64,000 nucleotides of DNA from G963667675 sp965197565. GTDB lineage: Bacteria; Chloroflexota; Dehalococcoidia; Lucifugimonadales; UBA3495. How positions within the stretch are numbered: position 1 is the stretch's first letter; each line of letters opens with the position of its first letter. Below, one piece after another: positions 27,801-37,621 of the stretch. A model generated the notes under the pieces. It saw only the letters and a list, made by a program, of their open reading frames with translations. It did not search any database and was not told where the DNA came from. Location of the stretch: the NCBI GenBank assembly GCA_965197565.1, contig CBDANK010000004.1, positions 62,001 to 126,000 on the forward strand, given 5' to 3'. A program made the translations under genes and the position numbers.

Positions 27801-30800
27801 CATCGGTGCGCGAGTCCGGAACGAAGGCCGGGTCGCAGACCAGGTCCGTGTTCTCGCTGTCATCGGAGGCCCTGCCGTCGTACCTGCGGCCCTCGGGCAG
27901 GGGGGGCCAGTCCTTGGTCACCCTCTCGGTGCCGACCCGCAGGAAGACGTCCGGGTCGGTCTCGCCCCGCTCGTGGGCGCTCACCAGCACGTCCTTCCTT
28001 GCGACCCTGTAGCCCCGGACCTCGAACAGGACGGAACGAACAACCGTAGGAAGCAATGACGGCCATGCGTCGGGGTCCGAGGCCAGGGAGTCGCGGCGAA
28101 TCATTACATCGCCGATAGCCCAGCCTCCCGCCTCCTGATCTGTGCTTCGGGTGGCGGCGATATCCAGGCCCCCCAACCCGGAGACCTCCTCGAAGACCAG
28201 CCAGTAGCGCGCGTCTCGGTCCAGGACCGTGCCCTCGGGGAACGACGCCGTGAAGTCCTTGTCGGAGGTGGTCGGGTTGTGGACGCGCACGTAGGAGACG
28301 TGCAGCGGTTCGCTCCCCGGCGCCGTACCGTCGTTGGCATGGATTGCGACCCGCGCCAGCCGCGGGCCCGATGTCTGCCTGGCCCTGAAGGTCACGCTCT
28401 CGACCCCGTACCAGGCGTCGGCGCCGGTGGTGAAGAACGCCGCATGGGAGTAGTAATTGCCGGCGGAATCGTATCCCGAGGCGACCGACGTATCAGAGGA
28501 CTCCTCCAGGTTGGAGGCCAGGGTCTCGGTCAGGAACAGCGGCGCCGGATCGCCGAGGATCGCGAACTGGAACACGATAGTGACCGGGCTGATCCAGGGT
28601 CCCGTCGAGGTTGCCCGGTGATACATGTTGACAGCCACGGACCAGCCCGGCTCGCCGCCCGGGTCGGCGCTCTGACTGCGCGTACTTTGCAGCCTGACTG
28701 TCGTATCCAAGGCAGCGCCATCCAACTCCAGCACCAGCCAGTAGGTCGTGAGCGGCTTCAGGGTGATGGAGCCCGATGGGGCCAGGGTCAGTGGGCCGAC
28801 CTGCGGGTCTGCAACCTCGCCGAAGGAGTGGACCGGGGTCCCCGGGCTCCCTTCGTCGTCGTCGTAGATCGCCGTCTTAAGGATGGTGGACGCATCCGTG
28901 TCAATCGTTGAGGCTATATCGACCTGCACGCCGTTGACGGCATACCCGCGCGGGTTCGGGCCGGTGGTGAAGGAGACGGCTCGGGCGAGGTCTTCAGCCG
29001 CAGGACCACTGTGGCCGATGATAATGACATCACTTCTGGGCTGGTTCAGGTTGCTGATCAGGCTTCCGTCGCCGACTACGCTGGTCAGCCGCAGCGGCTC
29101 GCCGAGGATCGCGAGCTGGAACACCGCCGTGGGATAGACCGAATGCCAGCCTCCCGACGTGTCGCGCCGGGTGAACCTGCCGCTGCCCATGGACCAGCCG
29201 GGCGCGGCGCCCGGGTCCACGCCGCTCGTGGAAACCGGCGCGAGCTCGACGAACGCATCGTCGGGCGCGCCGTCCAGCTCCACCGCCAGCCAGTAGGTCG
29301 TTCCCGGCTTCAGGGTGACGGGGACCGATGGGGCCAGGGTCAGTGTGCCGGTCCGCGGGTTGGAGACCTCCCCCAGCGAGCCGACCGGGGTCCCTGGCCG
29401 GCCCTTGTGACCACTGTCGTCGTAGATCACCGCCTTGAGGGTGGTCGTCGCATTCGTGTCGGCCAGTGAGAGTATTACGACCTGCACCCCCTCGACGGCA
29501 TAGCCCCCCGGATTGGGGCCGGTGGTGACGGGGACGGCTTGGGCAATGTCGGGCAACTTGTCGCCCCGGTCGCCGATGCTTATGAACAGCGAGTGGTTTC
29601 TGGCCTCGCCCAGGTTGCCGATCAGGGTTTCGCCGTCCTCTTCGCCGCTCTGTTGCTGCGCCGCCGGCTCCGGGTCGACCACGACCAGGGTGGGCGGCGG
29701 CAGCGACGGCGCGACGGTCTTCACCGCGCCGGAGACCGGCCCCGCGCCGTGGGAGTAGAGGGCCCGCACGGCGTAGAAGTAGGCGGTCCCGGGTTCCGCC
29801 GTGGCGTCCAGGTAGAGGGGCTCGGCGCTGCCGGAGTCCTCCGCCAGTGCCTCCAGCGAGCCCGCGTCGGGGCCCCGCAGGACCCGGTACCCGGTGACCT
29901 GCCCGCCCTCGGGCGCGCTCCAGCTCAGGAGGACGCCGCCGCCGGGCGCGTCGTCTCCGGCCAGGTCCGCGGGCGGCGCCAGGGCGGTGACGGTCAGGGG
30001 GTCCGAGAGCTCGCTCATCGTCCCGGCGGTGCGGGACCGCACGGCATAGACATAGGTCGCGCCTTCGGAGGCCGTCGGGTCGGTCCAGGACGTGGCGGTG
30101 TTTCCGGTGTCGCGCACGAGCGGCGCCAGGGACTCGGCGTCGGGACCCCGCAGGATGCGGTACCCCGTGACCTCGGCGGCGGAGGAGCCCTGCGGCTCAT
30201 CCCAGCCCAGCGTCACGCGGCCCTCCTCGTCGAAGGAGGAGCCCAGCCCCGCCGGGGCCGGCAGGTCCGGGTCGACGGCGGGCGCCGCCGTGGTCACGGA
30301 GAAGGCGTCCGAATCCGGCCCCGGCCCCAGGTCGTTCAGGGCCGTGACCCTATAGGCGTAGGCCGTTTCCGGGCTGAGGCCCGCGTCGGCGTACTCGGTG
30401 AGGGCGGAGCCGGTGTCGCTCGCTACCGTCTGCTCCGGCCCGTCCCCGGAGGAGCGCGTCACCCGGTATCCCGCGACCTTCGAGTTCGGGGGGCCTCCCA
30501 GCGCAGGGTCGCCCCATCGCCCGTGACCCCGGAGAAGGTCAGGCCGGTGGGCTGCCCCGGCAGGCCGTACGAGACCCGTCCGGTCACCTCCGCGAAGGGC
30601 CCGCTCCACTGCGGTCTGTGCACGGGCCACAGGTACCGGGCCCGCACCCGCACCCGGTACTCGGCGTCCTCCTGCAGCCCCCTGATCTTCCTGAACTCCA
30701 GCGTCGTGTAGTGGTTGTGTTCGTCGTCTTGCCACGTGGGGACCGGATCCCCGACCTTGTGCCACACCAGCCTGTAGTCGCTGGGCCGCGGCTCCGTGCC

Positions 30801-30977
30801 GTCCCACTCGACCAGCAGAATTCCCGGCTCCGGGCTGGACGCCCTGAGCCCGGTGACCTCCCCCGTGGGCGGGTTCTCGGGCTCCTGGGCCTGCGCCGCC
30901 GCGGCGAAGGCGCCGCCGAAGATCGCCACGGCCAGCGCCAGGGCCGCCAGGACGGCCCACCGCCGGGAGCGCAGCAT
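21831..30977 (-). pseudogene. Giant secreted FN3/PPC/Ig-like repeat protein (two frameshifts)
   Basis: About 3,050 codons. From the ATG at 30977: a signal peptide (MLRSRRWAVLAALALAVAIF, then AAAAQA), about five FN3 domains (GYRVLRGPDA-type), five or six copies of a choice-of-anchor-like domain (FTTGPNPGGY...TTYWLAVELD) to about 26,700, several PPC-like domains with DEDWFRVEL/DKDWFRMPL to about 24,300, and four or five Ig-like repeats (GETLTADTSGIADEDGLT...FTDDAGNEE) to the stop. One missing C near 30,490 and one extra C near 22,886 break the frame, and both sides read cleanly when corrected. It is probably an exported adhesin or scaffold. No sortase or membrane anchor is visible. Such proteins are common in Chloroflexota. 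Confidence 0.8.
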
Positions 30978-30984
30978 TCTTAGA

Positions 30985-31008
30985 CCCCTCCCCACGGGGT
31001 GGGAGGGG
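30985..31008 (-). promoter_or_regulatory. Stem-loop covering the ribosome-binding site of the giant protein
   Basis: In the transcript, CCCCTCCC (31008-31001) pairs with GGGAGGGG (30992-30985). The second arm is the only plausible Shine-Dalgarno for the ATG at 30977, so an 8-bp G/C stem would hide it. Confidence 0.45.
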
Positions 31009-31781
31009 GAGCCTCTGCCGCGGTCTGAGAGCGAGATTATGGTCAAGGTAGGGTTCCTCCAGTTATGGCTTTGCGGAAACGGCGGGCGGGCCGGGAGTCC
31101 GGCACGGGTGGCCGCCGGTCCTCTGTCTTCAGAAGGCGGCCGAGGCCGGGGGACCCGGCGCGGGACGGCCCCGGATCGATTCCGGGGCCGGGGAGGTCGT
31201 GGGGGGCTTGGTGTGCGCCCGGTCGTGAGGGACCGGCGGACGCCTGCGGCGGGAGCGGAGCCGGAAGGGCCGAACCGCCGTTCCGGCGGGGAAGCTGCCG
31301 CGCCGCTCTATAGCGCTTCCATCCACGCCCCGGAGCGCATGCCGCACTCCGGGGCGTCCCGCCAGTCCGTCCATCGTCGGGAAACCGTATCGACTATGAT
31401 TTTCGAGAACTCCCACTTTATTTGGGCACCACCTCTTCTCTGACCAGGTATGTGTATACCTGGCGAAAATGCCATTTATGACGCTAGAGGCAAGGGACAA
31501 GGCCATCAAGAGCCGTGCGTCACATTGTTGACAGGGCTTTTGGAGGGAGCGTTTTGGATGAATTTGCGAGGCGAAAGTATGCACAGTTCTGTAGGCCAAT
31601 AGACCCCGCCGTTCGCCCTGTCTAATACGCATATGTGTTGAGTGCTTTTGACGTGCTTGATAGGAGTCCTATCGCCCCATGTCGCGGGGTGCTATTGGCA
31701 CTCGACAACCGTCCCTCGGAGAGGGTACTTTGGAGATGCCGGAGGCAACTGTTCACATAGTCACAAAGGGGGAGTCCGCCA
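31009..31781. other. Intergenic region with two palindromes
   Basis: I see no supported gene. CCAGGTAT-gtgt-ATACCTGG (31444-31463) is a perfect operator-like palindrome and GATAGGA-g-TCCTATC (31659-31673) is a second. The region separates the divergent giant-protein and sensor-kinase genes and probably holds both promoters. Confidence 0.5.
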
Positions 31782-33056
31782 TTGCCGGAGGACGGTCTCG
31801 GCGCAGTCGATCAAATGCCCGCAGCGCCCCAGGGAAGGTCGGAGAGGCGGTACGGGGGCGCGGCCGTGCCCGGAGCCCGCGTGTCGGGGTGGTTCGTCCG
31901 CACCGTCCGGGCCGACCCGGAGGTGCTCCTCTTCGGGGCGAAGGTCTCCGTCTGGCTGCGCTGGTTCGTCTGGGCGGTCGCCCTGGCCCAGCTGGCCTAC
32001 CGCCCCGAGTTCTGGGTTGATACCCACCAGCAGTACCTGTTTCTGCACGTGCCGCTGGTGGTGTTCAACGGCCTCGTCCACTACCGGCTCCACCGGGGCT
32101 GGGCGGCGACGTGGCGCTGGCTGCTCTTCCTGAGCGCCATGGACGTCGCCCTTATCACCGGCGCCATCGTCATGGCCGCCGACTTCGACATCCACTTCTT
32201 CGTCGCCTACTACGTCGCGCTCGCCCTGTTCTCCGTCGTCTTCACGTCGTTGTGGCTCGGCCTGGCTTGGACCACGATGGTCGCCCTCGTCTATGCCGTC
32301 GTCAGCTTTGCGGTGGACCCGGGCCTCGATCTCGCTACCGGCGAGGAGAAGGCCCTGCTCGGCAGGGTCGCGGCGATGTACGGCATCGTCGGATGCGTCA
32401 GCCTGGTCGCCCGCTTCGAGCGGGTCAGGCGGCAGCGTTCCGCCGAGCGGGAGCGGGAGCTGCACCGGGAGCGCATCGAGCTTTCCCAGGCCATCCACGA
32501 CACCGCCGCGCAGACGGCGTACATGGTCTCCATGGGGATACACCGGGCCACGAGGATGGCCGGCGGCGCCAACGAGGAGCTGGCGGGGACGCTGGCGGCG
32601 ACCTCGTCGCTGTCGAAGGCGGTCATCTGGGAGCTGAGGCGTCCCATAGACGAGGGCGGGCTCTTCGAGGGAAGGGAGCTGGGCCGCGTGCTCTGGTCCC
32701 ACACCGACAACTTCTCTAAGACCGCCTCGATTCCCGCCGAGATGGTCCAGACCGGGACCGAGCCGCCCCTTGCCGTTGAGACCAAGGCCCGTCTCTTCTC
32801 CATAGCCCACAATGCCCTCACCAACGCCTTCCTGCACGCCGGTGCAAGCCGGGTGGAGGTCAGGCTGGACTTCGAGAGCGGCGGCCTGCGGCTCACCGTA
32901 TCGGACGACGGGGTTGGCCTCCCCGATGACTACGCCGAACGCGGGCGGGGCTTCAGGGGAATGGAGGCGGACGCCGGGAGGCTGGGCGGCAGGCTCATCG
33001 TGGAGACGGGCGGACCCGGCGGGGGCACGACCGTGACGTGCGAGATGCCGCTGTAG
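31782..33056 (+). CDS. Membrane sensor histidine kinase (HisKA_3 type)
   Basis: About 424 residues. Four or five membrane helices lie at roughly 55-210 (WFVWAVALAQLAY, WLLFLSAMDVALITGAIVM, YYVALALFSVVFTSLWLG). The HisKA_3 phosphoacceptor is ELSQAIHDTAAQ with H239. The HATPase region has HNALTNAFLHAG, SDDGVGLPDD and GRGFRGMEADAGRLGG. It should autophosphorylate and pass phosphate to the neighbouring regulator. The start is unsure: TTG 31782 has GGGGGAG upstream; ATG 31815 and GTG 31866 are alternatives. No extracellular sensor domain is visible, so the signal may be sensed within the membrane. Confidence 0.88.
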   Translation: MPEDGLGAVDQMPAAPQGRSERRYGGAAVPGARVSGWFVRTVRADPEVLLFGAKVSVWLRWFVWAVALAQLAYRPEFWVDTHQQYLFLHVPLVVFNGLVHYRLHRGWAATWRWLLFLSAMDVALITGAIVMAADFDIHFFVAYYVALALFSVVFTSLWLGLAWTTMVALVYAVVSFAVDPGLDLATGEEKALLGRVAAMYGIVGCVSLVARFERVRRQRSAERERELHRERIELSQAIHDTAAQTAYMVSMGIHRATRMAGGANEELAGTLAATSSLSKAVIWELRRPIDEGGLFEGRELGRVLWSHTDNFSKTASIPAEMVQTGTEPPLAVETKARLFSIAHNALTNAFLHAGASRVEVRLDFESGGLRLTVSDDGVGLPDDYAERGRGFRGMEADAGRLGGRLIVETGGPGGGTTVTCEMPL

Positions 33057-33080
33057 GCAGTCTTGAGGAAGGAGACCGAG

Positions 33081-33755
33081 ATGTCATCGACTGAACGGAT
33101 ACGGGTGATGGTGGCGGACGACCACCCCATCATGAGGAACGGCCTGCGGGAGGCCCTGGACGGCGAGGAGGACTTCGAGGTCGTCGGACAGGCTTCGGAC
33201 GGCGTCGAGGCGGTCAGGATGGCGCAGCGGGTCGAGCCCGACGTCATCGTCATGGACGTGATGATGCCCGGCAAGGACGGCGTCGACGCCTGCCGGGAGA
33301 TCATGGAGGCGTCCCCGAACGTCCAGGTGCTGATGCTCACGGCCTCCACAGCAGAGGATGCGGTGATTGAGGCGGTGGCCGCTGGGGCGACGGGCTACCT
33401 GCAGAAGCACTCGGGGCCGGAGGAGCTGGCGGTCGCTATCCGGGACTTGGCCCAGGGGAAACTGCGCATACCGGACCGGTACATACGGCGGGTCTTCGCC
33501 ATTATCAGAGGCCAGCGCGGTCTCGGCGGCGGGCGGACCCTGGAGTCGATAACGGACCGGGAGAGGGAGATACTGAGGCTTTTCGCCGAGGGCAGGTCAT
33601 ACGCGCAGATCGCCGAGACCAGGGGCAACAAGGCCTCGACCATCAAGAACGCGATCTACCGCATCCAGGAGAAGCTGGGGGTCGAATCCAAGCAGGAGCT
33701 CGTTGTCTGGGCCGTTCGCAACGGCCTGCTGGACGACACGGTGCAGGGGGGATGA
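33081..33755 (+). CDS. NarL/LuxR-family response regulator
   Basis: This encodes 224 residues. The receiver domain has VMVADDHPIMRNGL, phospho-acceptor D59 in VIVMDVMMPGKDG, and K near 104. A LuxR-type HTH follows (SITDREREILRLFAEGRSYAQIAE, then ASTIKNAIYRIQEKLGV). It is 24 nt after the kinase stop with AAGGAGACCGAG as ribosome-binding site, so the two form an operon. Targets are unknown; the palindromes upstream of the kinase are candidates. Confidence 0.9.
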   Translation: MSSTERIRVMVADDHPIMRNGLREALDGEEDFEVVGQASDGVEAVRMAQRVEPDVIVMDVMMPGKDGVDACREIMEASPNVQVLMLTASTAEDAVIEAVAAGATGYLQKHSGPEELAVAIRDLAQGKLRIPDRYIRRVFAIIRGQRGLGGGRTLESITDREREILRLFAEGRSYAQIAETRGNKASTIKNAIYRIQEKLGVESKQELVVWAVRNGLLDDTVQGG

Positions 33756-33981
33756 GGACCGCAAGGAACCCCCCACTCGGTTCCATTGCCGCAGCGGCAA
33801 CCCTGCCGGCTCCTACTTCTGGCACTTTCCCTTGGCGCGTCCGTGCGTAGACCTGTCATGCTGCCTGAAGTCTGGTCCGAGCCACCCTGTGTCTCGGAGT
33901 CGATGACGATTGACGCTTGATACCTGCAAATCTATACTTTCATTGTTTTTTGTAGGTTTTCTTTGTAAGGAGTTGGCGGAC

Positions 33982-34218
33982 ATGGCGTCTGAAGAAAGTT
34001 GGGTCGGTATTGGAGACGTGGCTGTCCACCTGAGCGTAGGTAAAGACTCCATATACCGCTGGGTTGACTCGAAAGACTTCCCGGCGCACAGGGTGGGGCG
34101 GCTCTTACGCTTTCGGCTTTCGGAAGTAGACGAATGGGTGAAAGCAGGAGGTGGCAATAGGCCGGAGACTCATCAGGGTCGTAGGACGACGCTGGCCCAA
34201 AGTCCGAATAACGAGTAG
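33982..34218 (+). CDS. Excisionase-type HTH protein
   Basis: This encodes 78 residues: GIGDVAVHLSVGKDSIYRWV, then FPAHRVGRLLRFRLSEVDEW, the standard winged HTH of excisionase/MerR-like small proteins. AAGGAGTTGGCGGAC precedes the ATG. Such genes often stand first in restriction and DISARM-like operons and are thought to regulate them. The next gene starts 8 nt after its stop. Confidence 0.85.
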   Translation: MASEESWVGIGDVAVHLSVGKDSIYRWVDSKDFPAHRVGRLLRFRLSEVDEWVKAGGGNRPETHQGRRTTLAQSPNNE

Positions 34219-34225
34219 AGCATTT

Positions 34226-37200
34226 ATGCCACGTATCTTCGACAACCTAGCGCCTGATTCCAGTCTCCTGCCCGCGTTGAGGGAGACCCTAGGACTCTCG
34301 TCGCGTGCAGACTTCTGCGTCGGTTACTTCAATCTACGAGGTTGGGGCGGGCTTGCACGCTACGTGGACGACTGGAACGAAGGCGACGGCCCATGCCGGG
34401 TCCTAATCGGGATGCAGCGACTGCCGCACGACGACCTTAGGGAGACCCTGAGTCTCGTCGATAGGCCCTCCGGCATGGACAACCAAACGGCGCATCGTCT
34501 GAGAGTCCAGTTGGCTGAACAGCTTCGCCAGCAGCTCACCATTGGCGCTCCTACCAATGCCGACGAGCGGACGTTGCGGCAGTTGGCCGAACAGCTTCGC
34601 GCCAAGAAGGTCGTCGTCAAGCTCTTTCTCCGTCACCCGCTGCACGCAAAGCTCTACCTTCTGTTTCGCAACGATCCCATCAACCCCATCGTGGGCTACC
34701 TGGGAAGCAGCAATCTGACCTTCGCCGGTCTGTCGTCACAGGGTGAGTTGAACGTCGACCTGCTCGACCAGGACGCCACTGTGAAGCTCAAGCAGTGGTT
34801 CGAGGACAGATGGAACGACAGGTACTGCGTTGACATCACAGACGAACTTCTCCAGATCATTGAAGAGAGCTGGGCGCGGGAGGCACTGATACCTCCCTAC
34901 CACGTCTACCTGAAGATGGCCTACCACCTCTCCCACGAAGCTCGCGCCGGCCTCGCCGAGTTCAGGATTCCCAAGGTATTCGGCGACCGGCTATTCGATT
35001 TCCAAGCCGCCGCGGTCAAGATAGCGGCCCATCACCTGAACAAGCGCAACGGCGTGCTCATCGGGGACGTCGTGGGACTTGGCAAGACACTCATGGCCAC
35101 CGCCGTCGCTCGCATATTCGAGGACGACTACGGGCTGGAGACGCTCATCATCTGCCCAAAGAACCTCGTCCCGATGTGGGAAGACCACGTGTACCAGTAC
35201 CAACTGCGGGCCAGGGTGCTGTCCCTGAGCAGGGTTCTTGGGGAGTTGCCCACGCTGCGCCGTTACCGGCTTGTCGTCATCGACGAGAGCCATAACCTCC
35301 GCAATCGGGAGGGTCGCCGTTACCGGGCCATCCAGGAGTACGTCCGAGCCAACGAGAGCAAGTGCATCCTCCTTTCGGCCACGCCCTACAACAAGACGTA
35401 CTTGGACCTGTCCAGCCAACTGCGCATCTTCGTGGAGGAAGACCAGGACCTGGGCATCCGCCCCGAACGGCTCCTGCGGCAGTTGGGAGAGATCGAGTTC
35501 AGCAGGCGTCACCAAGCCTCCCCGCGTACCCTGGCGGCCTTTGACTTCAGTGAGTACGCCGACGACTGGCGCGACCTGATGCGCCTCTATCTAGTGCGCC
35601 GCACCCGAAGCTTCATCCAGGATAACTACGCGGAAACGGACCAAGAAACCGGTCGGAAGTTCCTCACCTACGAGGACGGGAACAGGTCGTTCTTCCCTAC
35701 CCGTGTGCCGAAGACGGTCAAGTTCGCCATCGACGACTCCAATCCCAACGACCAGTACGCCAAGCTGTACTCGCCGAAGGTGGTCGACATTGTTAAGGAC
35801 CTCCACCTGCCCAGGTACGGCCTCGGCAACTACGTGCTGGATAACCCGGAGACGCCGCCCAGTAAGGAAGAGGAGCGGCAGATCGACGACCTGTCCCGGG
35901 CTGGCAAGCGGCTCATCGGCTTCTGCCGCACCAACCTATTCAAGCGTCTGGAGAGCAGCGGTGCGGCGTTCCTGCAATCGGTGGAGCGGCACGTGCTCCG
36001 CAACTACGTTTTCCTCCACGCCATGAGGAACGGCCTGCCCTTGCCCCTCGGCACGCAGGATGCCGAGATGCTGGACTCCCGATTCACCGACGAGGACGCT
36101 GACCAGGCGAAGGGCGCTCTCTTCGACCCAGATGACGATGACCAGGAGGAAGCAGTCGAGAAGACTGGCGGCGCTTGGACTGCCGCCGACTTCGAGGCGC
36201 GGGCGGCATTGATATACACCGAGTACCAGGGCCGCTATGTTCGCCGCTTCAAGTGGCTCCGCGCCGACTTATTCAAGCGCTCTCTTGAGGATGAGCTTCA
36301 GTCGGACTCCAACGCCCTCGTGGACATACTCCAAGCCTACGGGGACTGGAATCCCGCCAAAGACGCCAAGCTCGACGCGCTCAACTCACTGCTGGCGGAG
36401 ACCTTCCCAGACCAGAAGGTGCTGGTGTTCTCTCAGTTCGCCGACACGGTCTACTACCTGGAAGCGCAGCTCAAGAAGAGAGGTGTTGCGGACATGGCCG
36501 GGGTCACCGGCAGCTCCGCCGAGCCCACGGATTCGGCATGGCGCTTCAGCCCGGTCAGCAACCAGCGGCCGGGCCAGGGCAAACCGGAGCGGGAGCTTCG
36601 CGTCCTGGTCGCCACCGACGTTCTAAGTGAGGGCCAGAACCTCCAGGACTCCCACGTCGTCGTGAACTACGACCTGCCCTGGGCCATCATCCGACTCATC
36701 CAGCGTGCGGGCCGCGTGGACCGCATCGGGCAGAAGGCAGAAGAGATACTCTATCACTCCTTCCTACCGGCCGAGGGTGTAGAGCGCATCATCGACTTGC
36801 GAGGGCGGGTTCGGGAGCGGCTCAGGGAGAACGCCGAAGTGGTCGGCGCTGACGAGGCGTTCTTCGAGGACGAAGACGACGATCAGGCCATCATCAACCT
36901 GTACCACGAGCGAGCTGGCATCCTGGACGGCGACCCTGAGGGCGACGTGGACCTGGCGTCACACGCTTACCAGATATGGAAGAACGCCATCGGTGCGGAT
37001 CCGTCGCTGGAGAAGGCCGTGGCCGACTTGCCCGACGTCGTATTCTCCTCGCGGGAGCACACGCCTATCGCCCAACGGCCCGAGGGCGTCCTCGTGTTCA
37101 TGCGTACCGCCGATGGCAACGACGCCCTAGCCTACGTGGACCGCGAGGGCCAAAGCATCACCGAGTCGCAGCTTGAAATCCTCTCCGCCGCCGAGTGCAA

Positions 37201-37621
37201 GCCCGACACCCCGGCTCAGCCTCACCACGAGGGCCACCACGAGCTTGTTGCCGAAGGTGTCAGGCATGTGGTCAGGGAAGAGAAGCGAGTCGGTGGCCAG
37301 TTGGGACGGCCCTCCGGTGCCCGCTTCCGCACCTACACTCGCCTCAAGACCTACGCCGATGCCATTAAGGGCCAACTGTTCGACGTAGACGCTCTCCACA
37401 AGGCCATCGACGACATCTACCGATACCCTCTGCGCCCGTCGGCGGTGGATACTCTGAACCGGCAACTCCGCAGCGGCGTCTCCGACGACCAGTTGTCCGA
37501 GATCGTCATGTCTCTGCGCGAGGAGGACAGGCTCTGTCTGACGGGGGACGCCGCCTCCGAGGCGCAGGAGCCTCAGATCATCTGCTCCCTGGGCTTGTTC
37601 GATACGGAGGGCGATTCCTGA
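34226..37621 (+). CDS. PLD-domain SNF2-family helicase (DrmD-like)
   Basis: This encodes 1,131 residues. The N-terminal 200 residues form a phospholipase D-like nuclease domain (LHAKLYLLF...GSSNLTFAGL, an HxK site with the downstream GSSN). A SNF2 motor follows: GDVVGLGKTLMATAVA (Walker A), VVIDESHNLRN (DESH box), ILLSATPYN, and LIQRAGRVDRIGQ (motif VI). It should translocate on DNA and perhaps cut it. With the methylase downstream it resembles the helicase-methylase core of class 1 DISARM or an ATP-dependent restriction system, but no drmA/drmB is present. The start at 34226 (MPRIFDNLAPD) is where similarity begins. Its stop overlaps the methylase ATG. Confidence 0.88.
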   Translation: MPRIFDNLAPDSSLLPALRETLGLSSRADFCVGYFNLRGWGGLARYVDDWNEGDGPCRVLIGMQRLPHDDLRETLSLVDRPSGMDNQTAHRLRVQLAEQLRQQLTIGAPTNADERTLRQLAEQLRAKKVVVKLFLRHPLHAKLYLLFRNDPINPIVGYLGSSNLTFAGLSSQGELNVDLLDQDATVKLKQWFEDRWNDRYCVDITDELLQIIEESWAREALIPPYHVYLKMAYHLSHEARAGLAEFRIPKVFGDRLFDFQAAAVKIAAHHLNKRNGVLIGDVVGLGKTLMATAVARIFEDDYGLETLIICPKNLVPMWEDHVYQYQLRARVLSLSRVLGELPTLRRYRLVVIDESHNLRNREGRRYRAIQEYVRANESKCILLSATPYNKTYLDLSSQLRIFVEEDQDLGIRPERLLRQLGEIEFSRRHQASPRTLAAFDFSEYADDWRDLMRLYLVRRTRSFIQDNYAETDQETGRKFLTYEDGNRSFFPTRVPKTVKFAIDDSNPNDQYAKLYSPKVVDIVKDLHLPRYGLGNYVLDNPETPPSKEEERQIDDLSRAGKRLIGFCRTNLFKRLESSGAAFLQSVERHVLRNYVFLHAMRNGLPLPLGTQDAEMLDSRFTDEDADQAKGALFDPDDDDQEEAVEKTGGAWTAADFEARAALIYTEYQGRYVRRFKWLRADLFKRSLEDELQSDSNALVDILQAYGDWNPAKDAKLDALNSLLAETFPDQKVLVFSQFADTVYYLEAQLKKRGVADMAGVTGSSAEPTDSAWRFSPVSNQRPGQGKPERELRVLVATDVLSEGQNLQDSHVVVNYDLPWAIIRLIQRAGRVDRIGQKAEEILYHSFLPAEGVERIIDLRGRVRERLRENAEVVGADEAFFEDEDDDQAIINLYHERAGILDGDPEGDVDLASHAYQIWKNAIGADPSLEKAVADLPDVVFSSREHTPIAQRPEGVLVFMRTADGNDALAYVDREGQSITESQLEILSAAECKPDTPAQPHHEGHHELVAEGVRHVVREEKRVGGQLGRPSGARFRTYTRLKTYADAIKGQLFDVDALHKAIDDIYRYPLRPSAVDTLNRQLRSGVSDDQLSEIVMSLREEDRLCLTGDAASEAQEPQIICSLGLFDTEGDS

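Noticed and set aside
25447..28059. 870-codon open frame on the + strand
   Set aside because: It is antisense to the giant repeat protein, whose minus-strand product has a signal peptide and many recognisable domain repeats; the + frame is low-complexity shadow translation of GC-rich codons.
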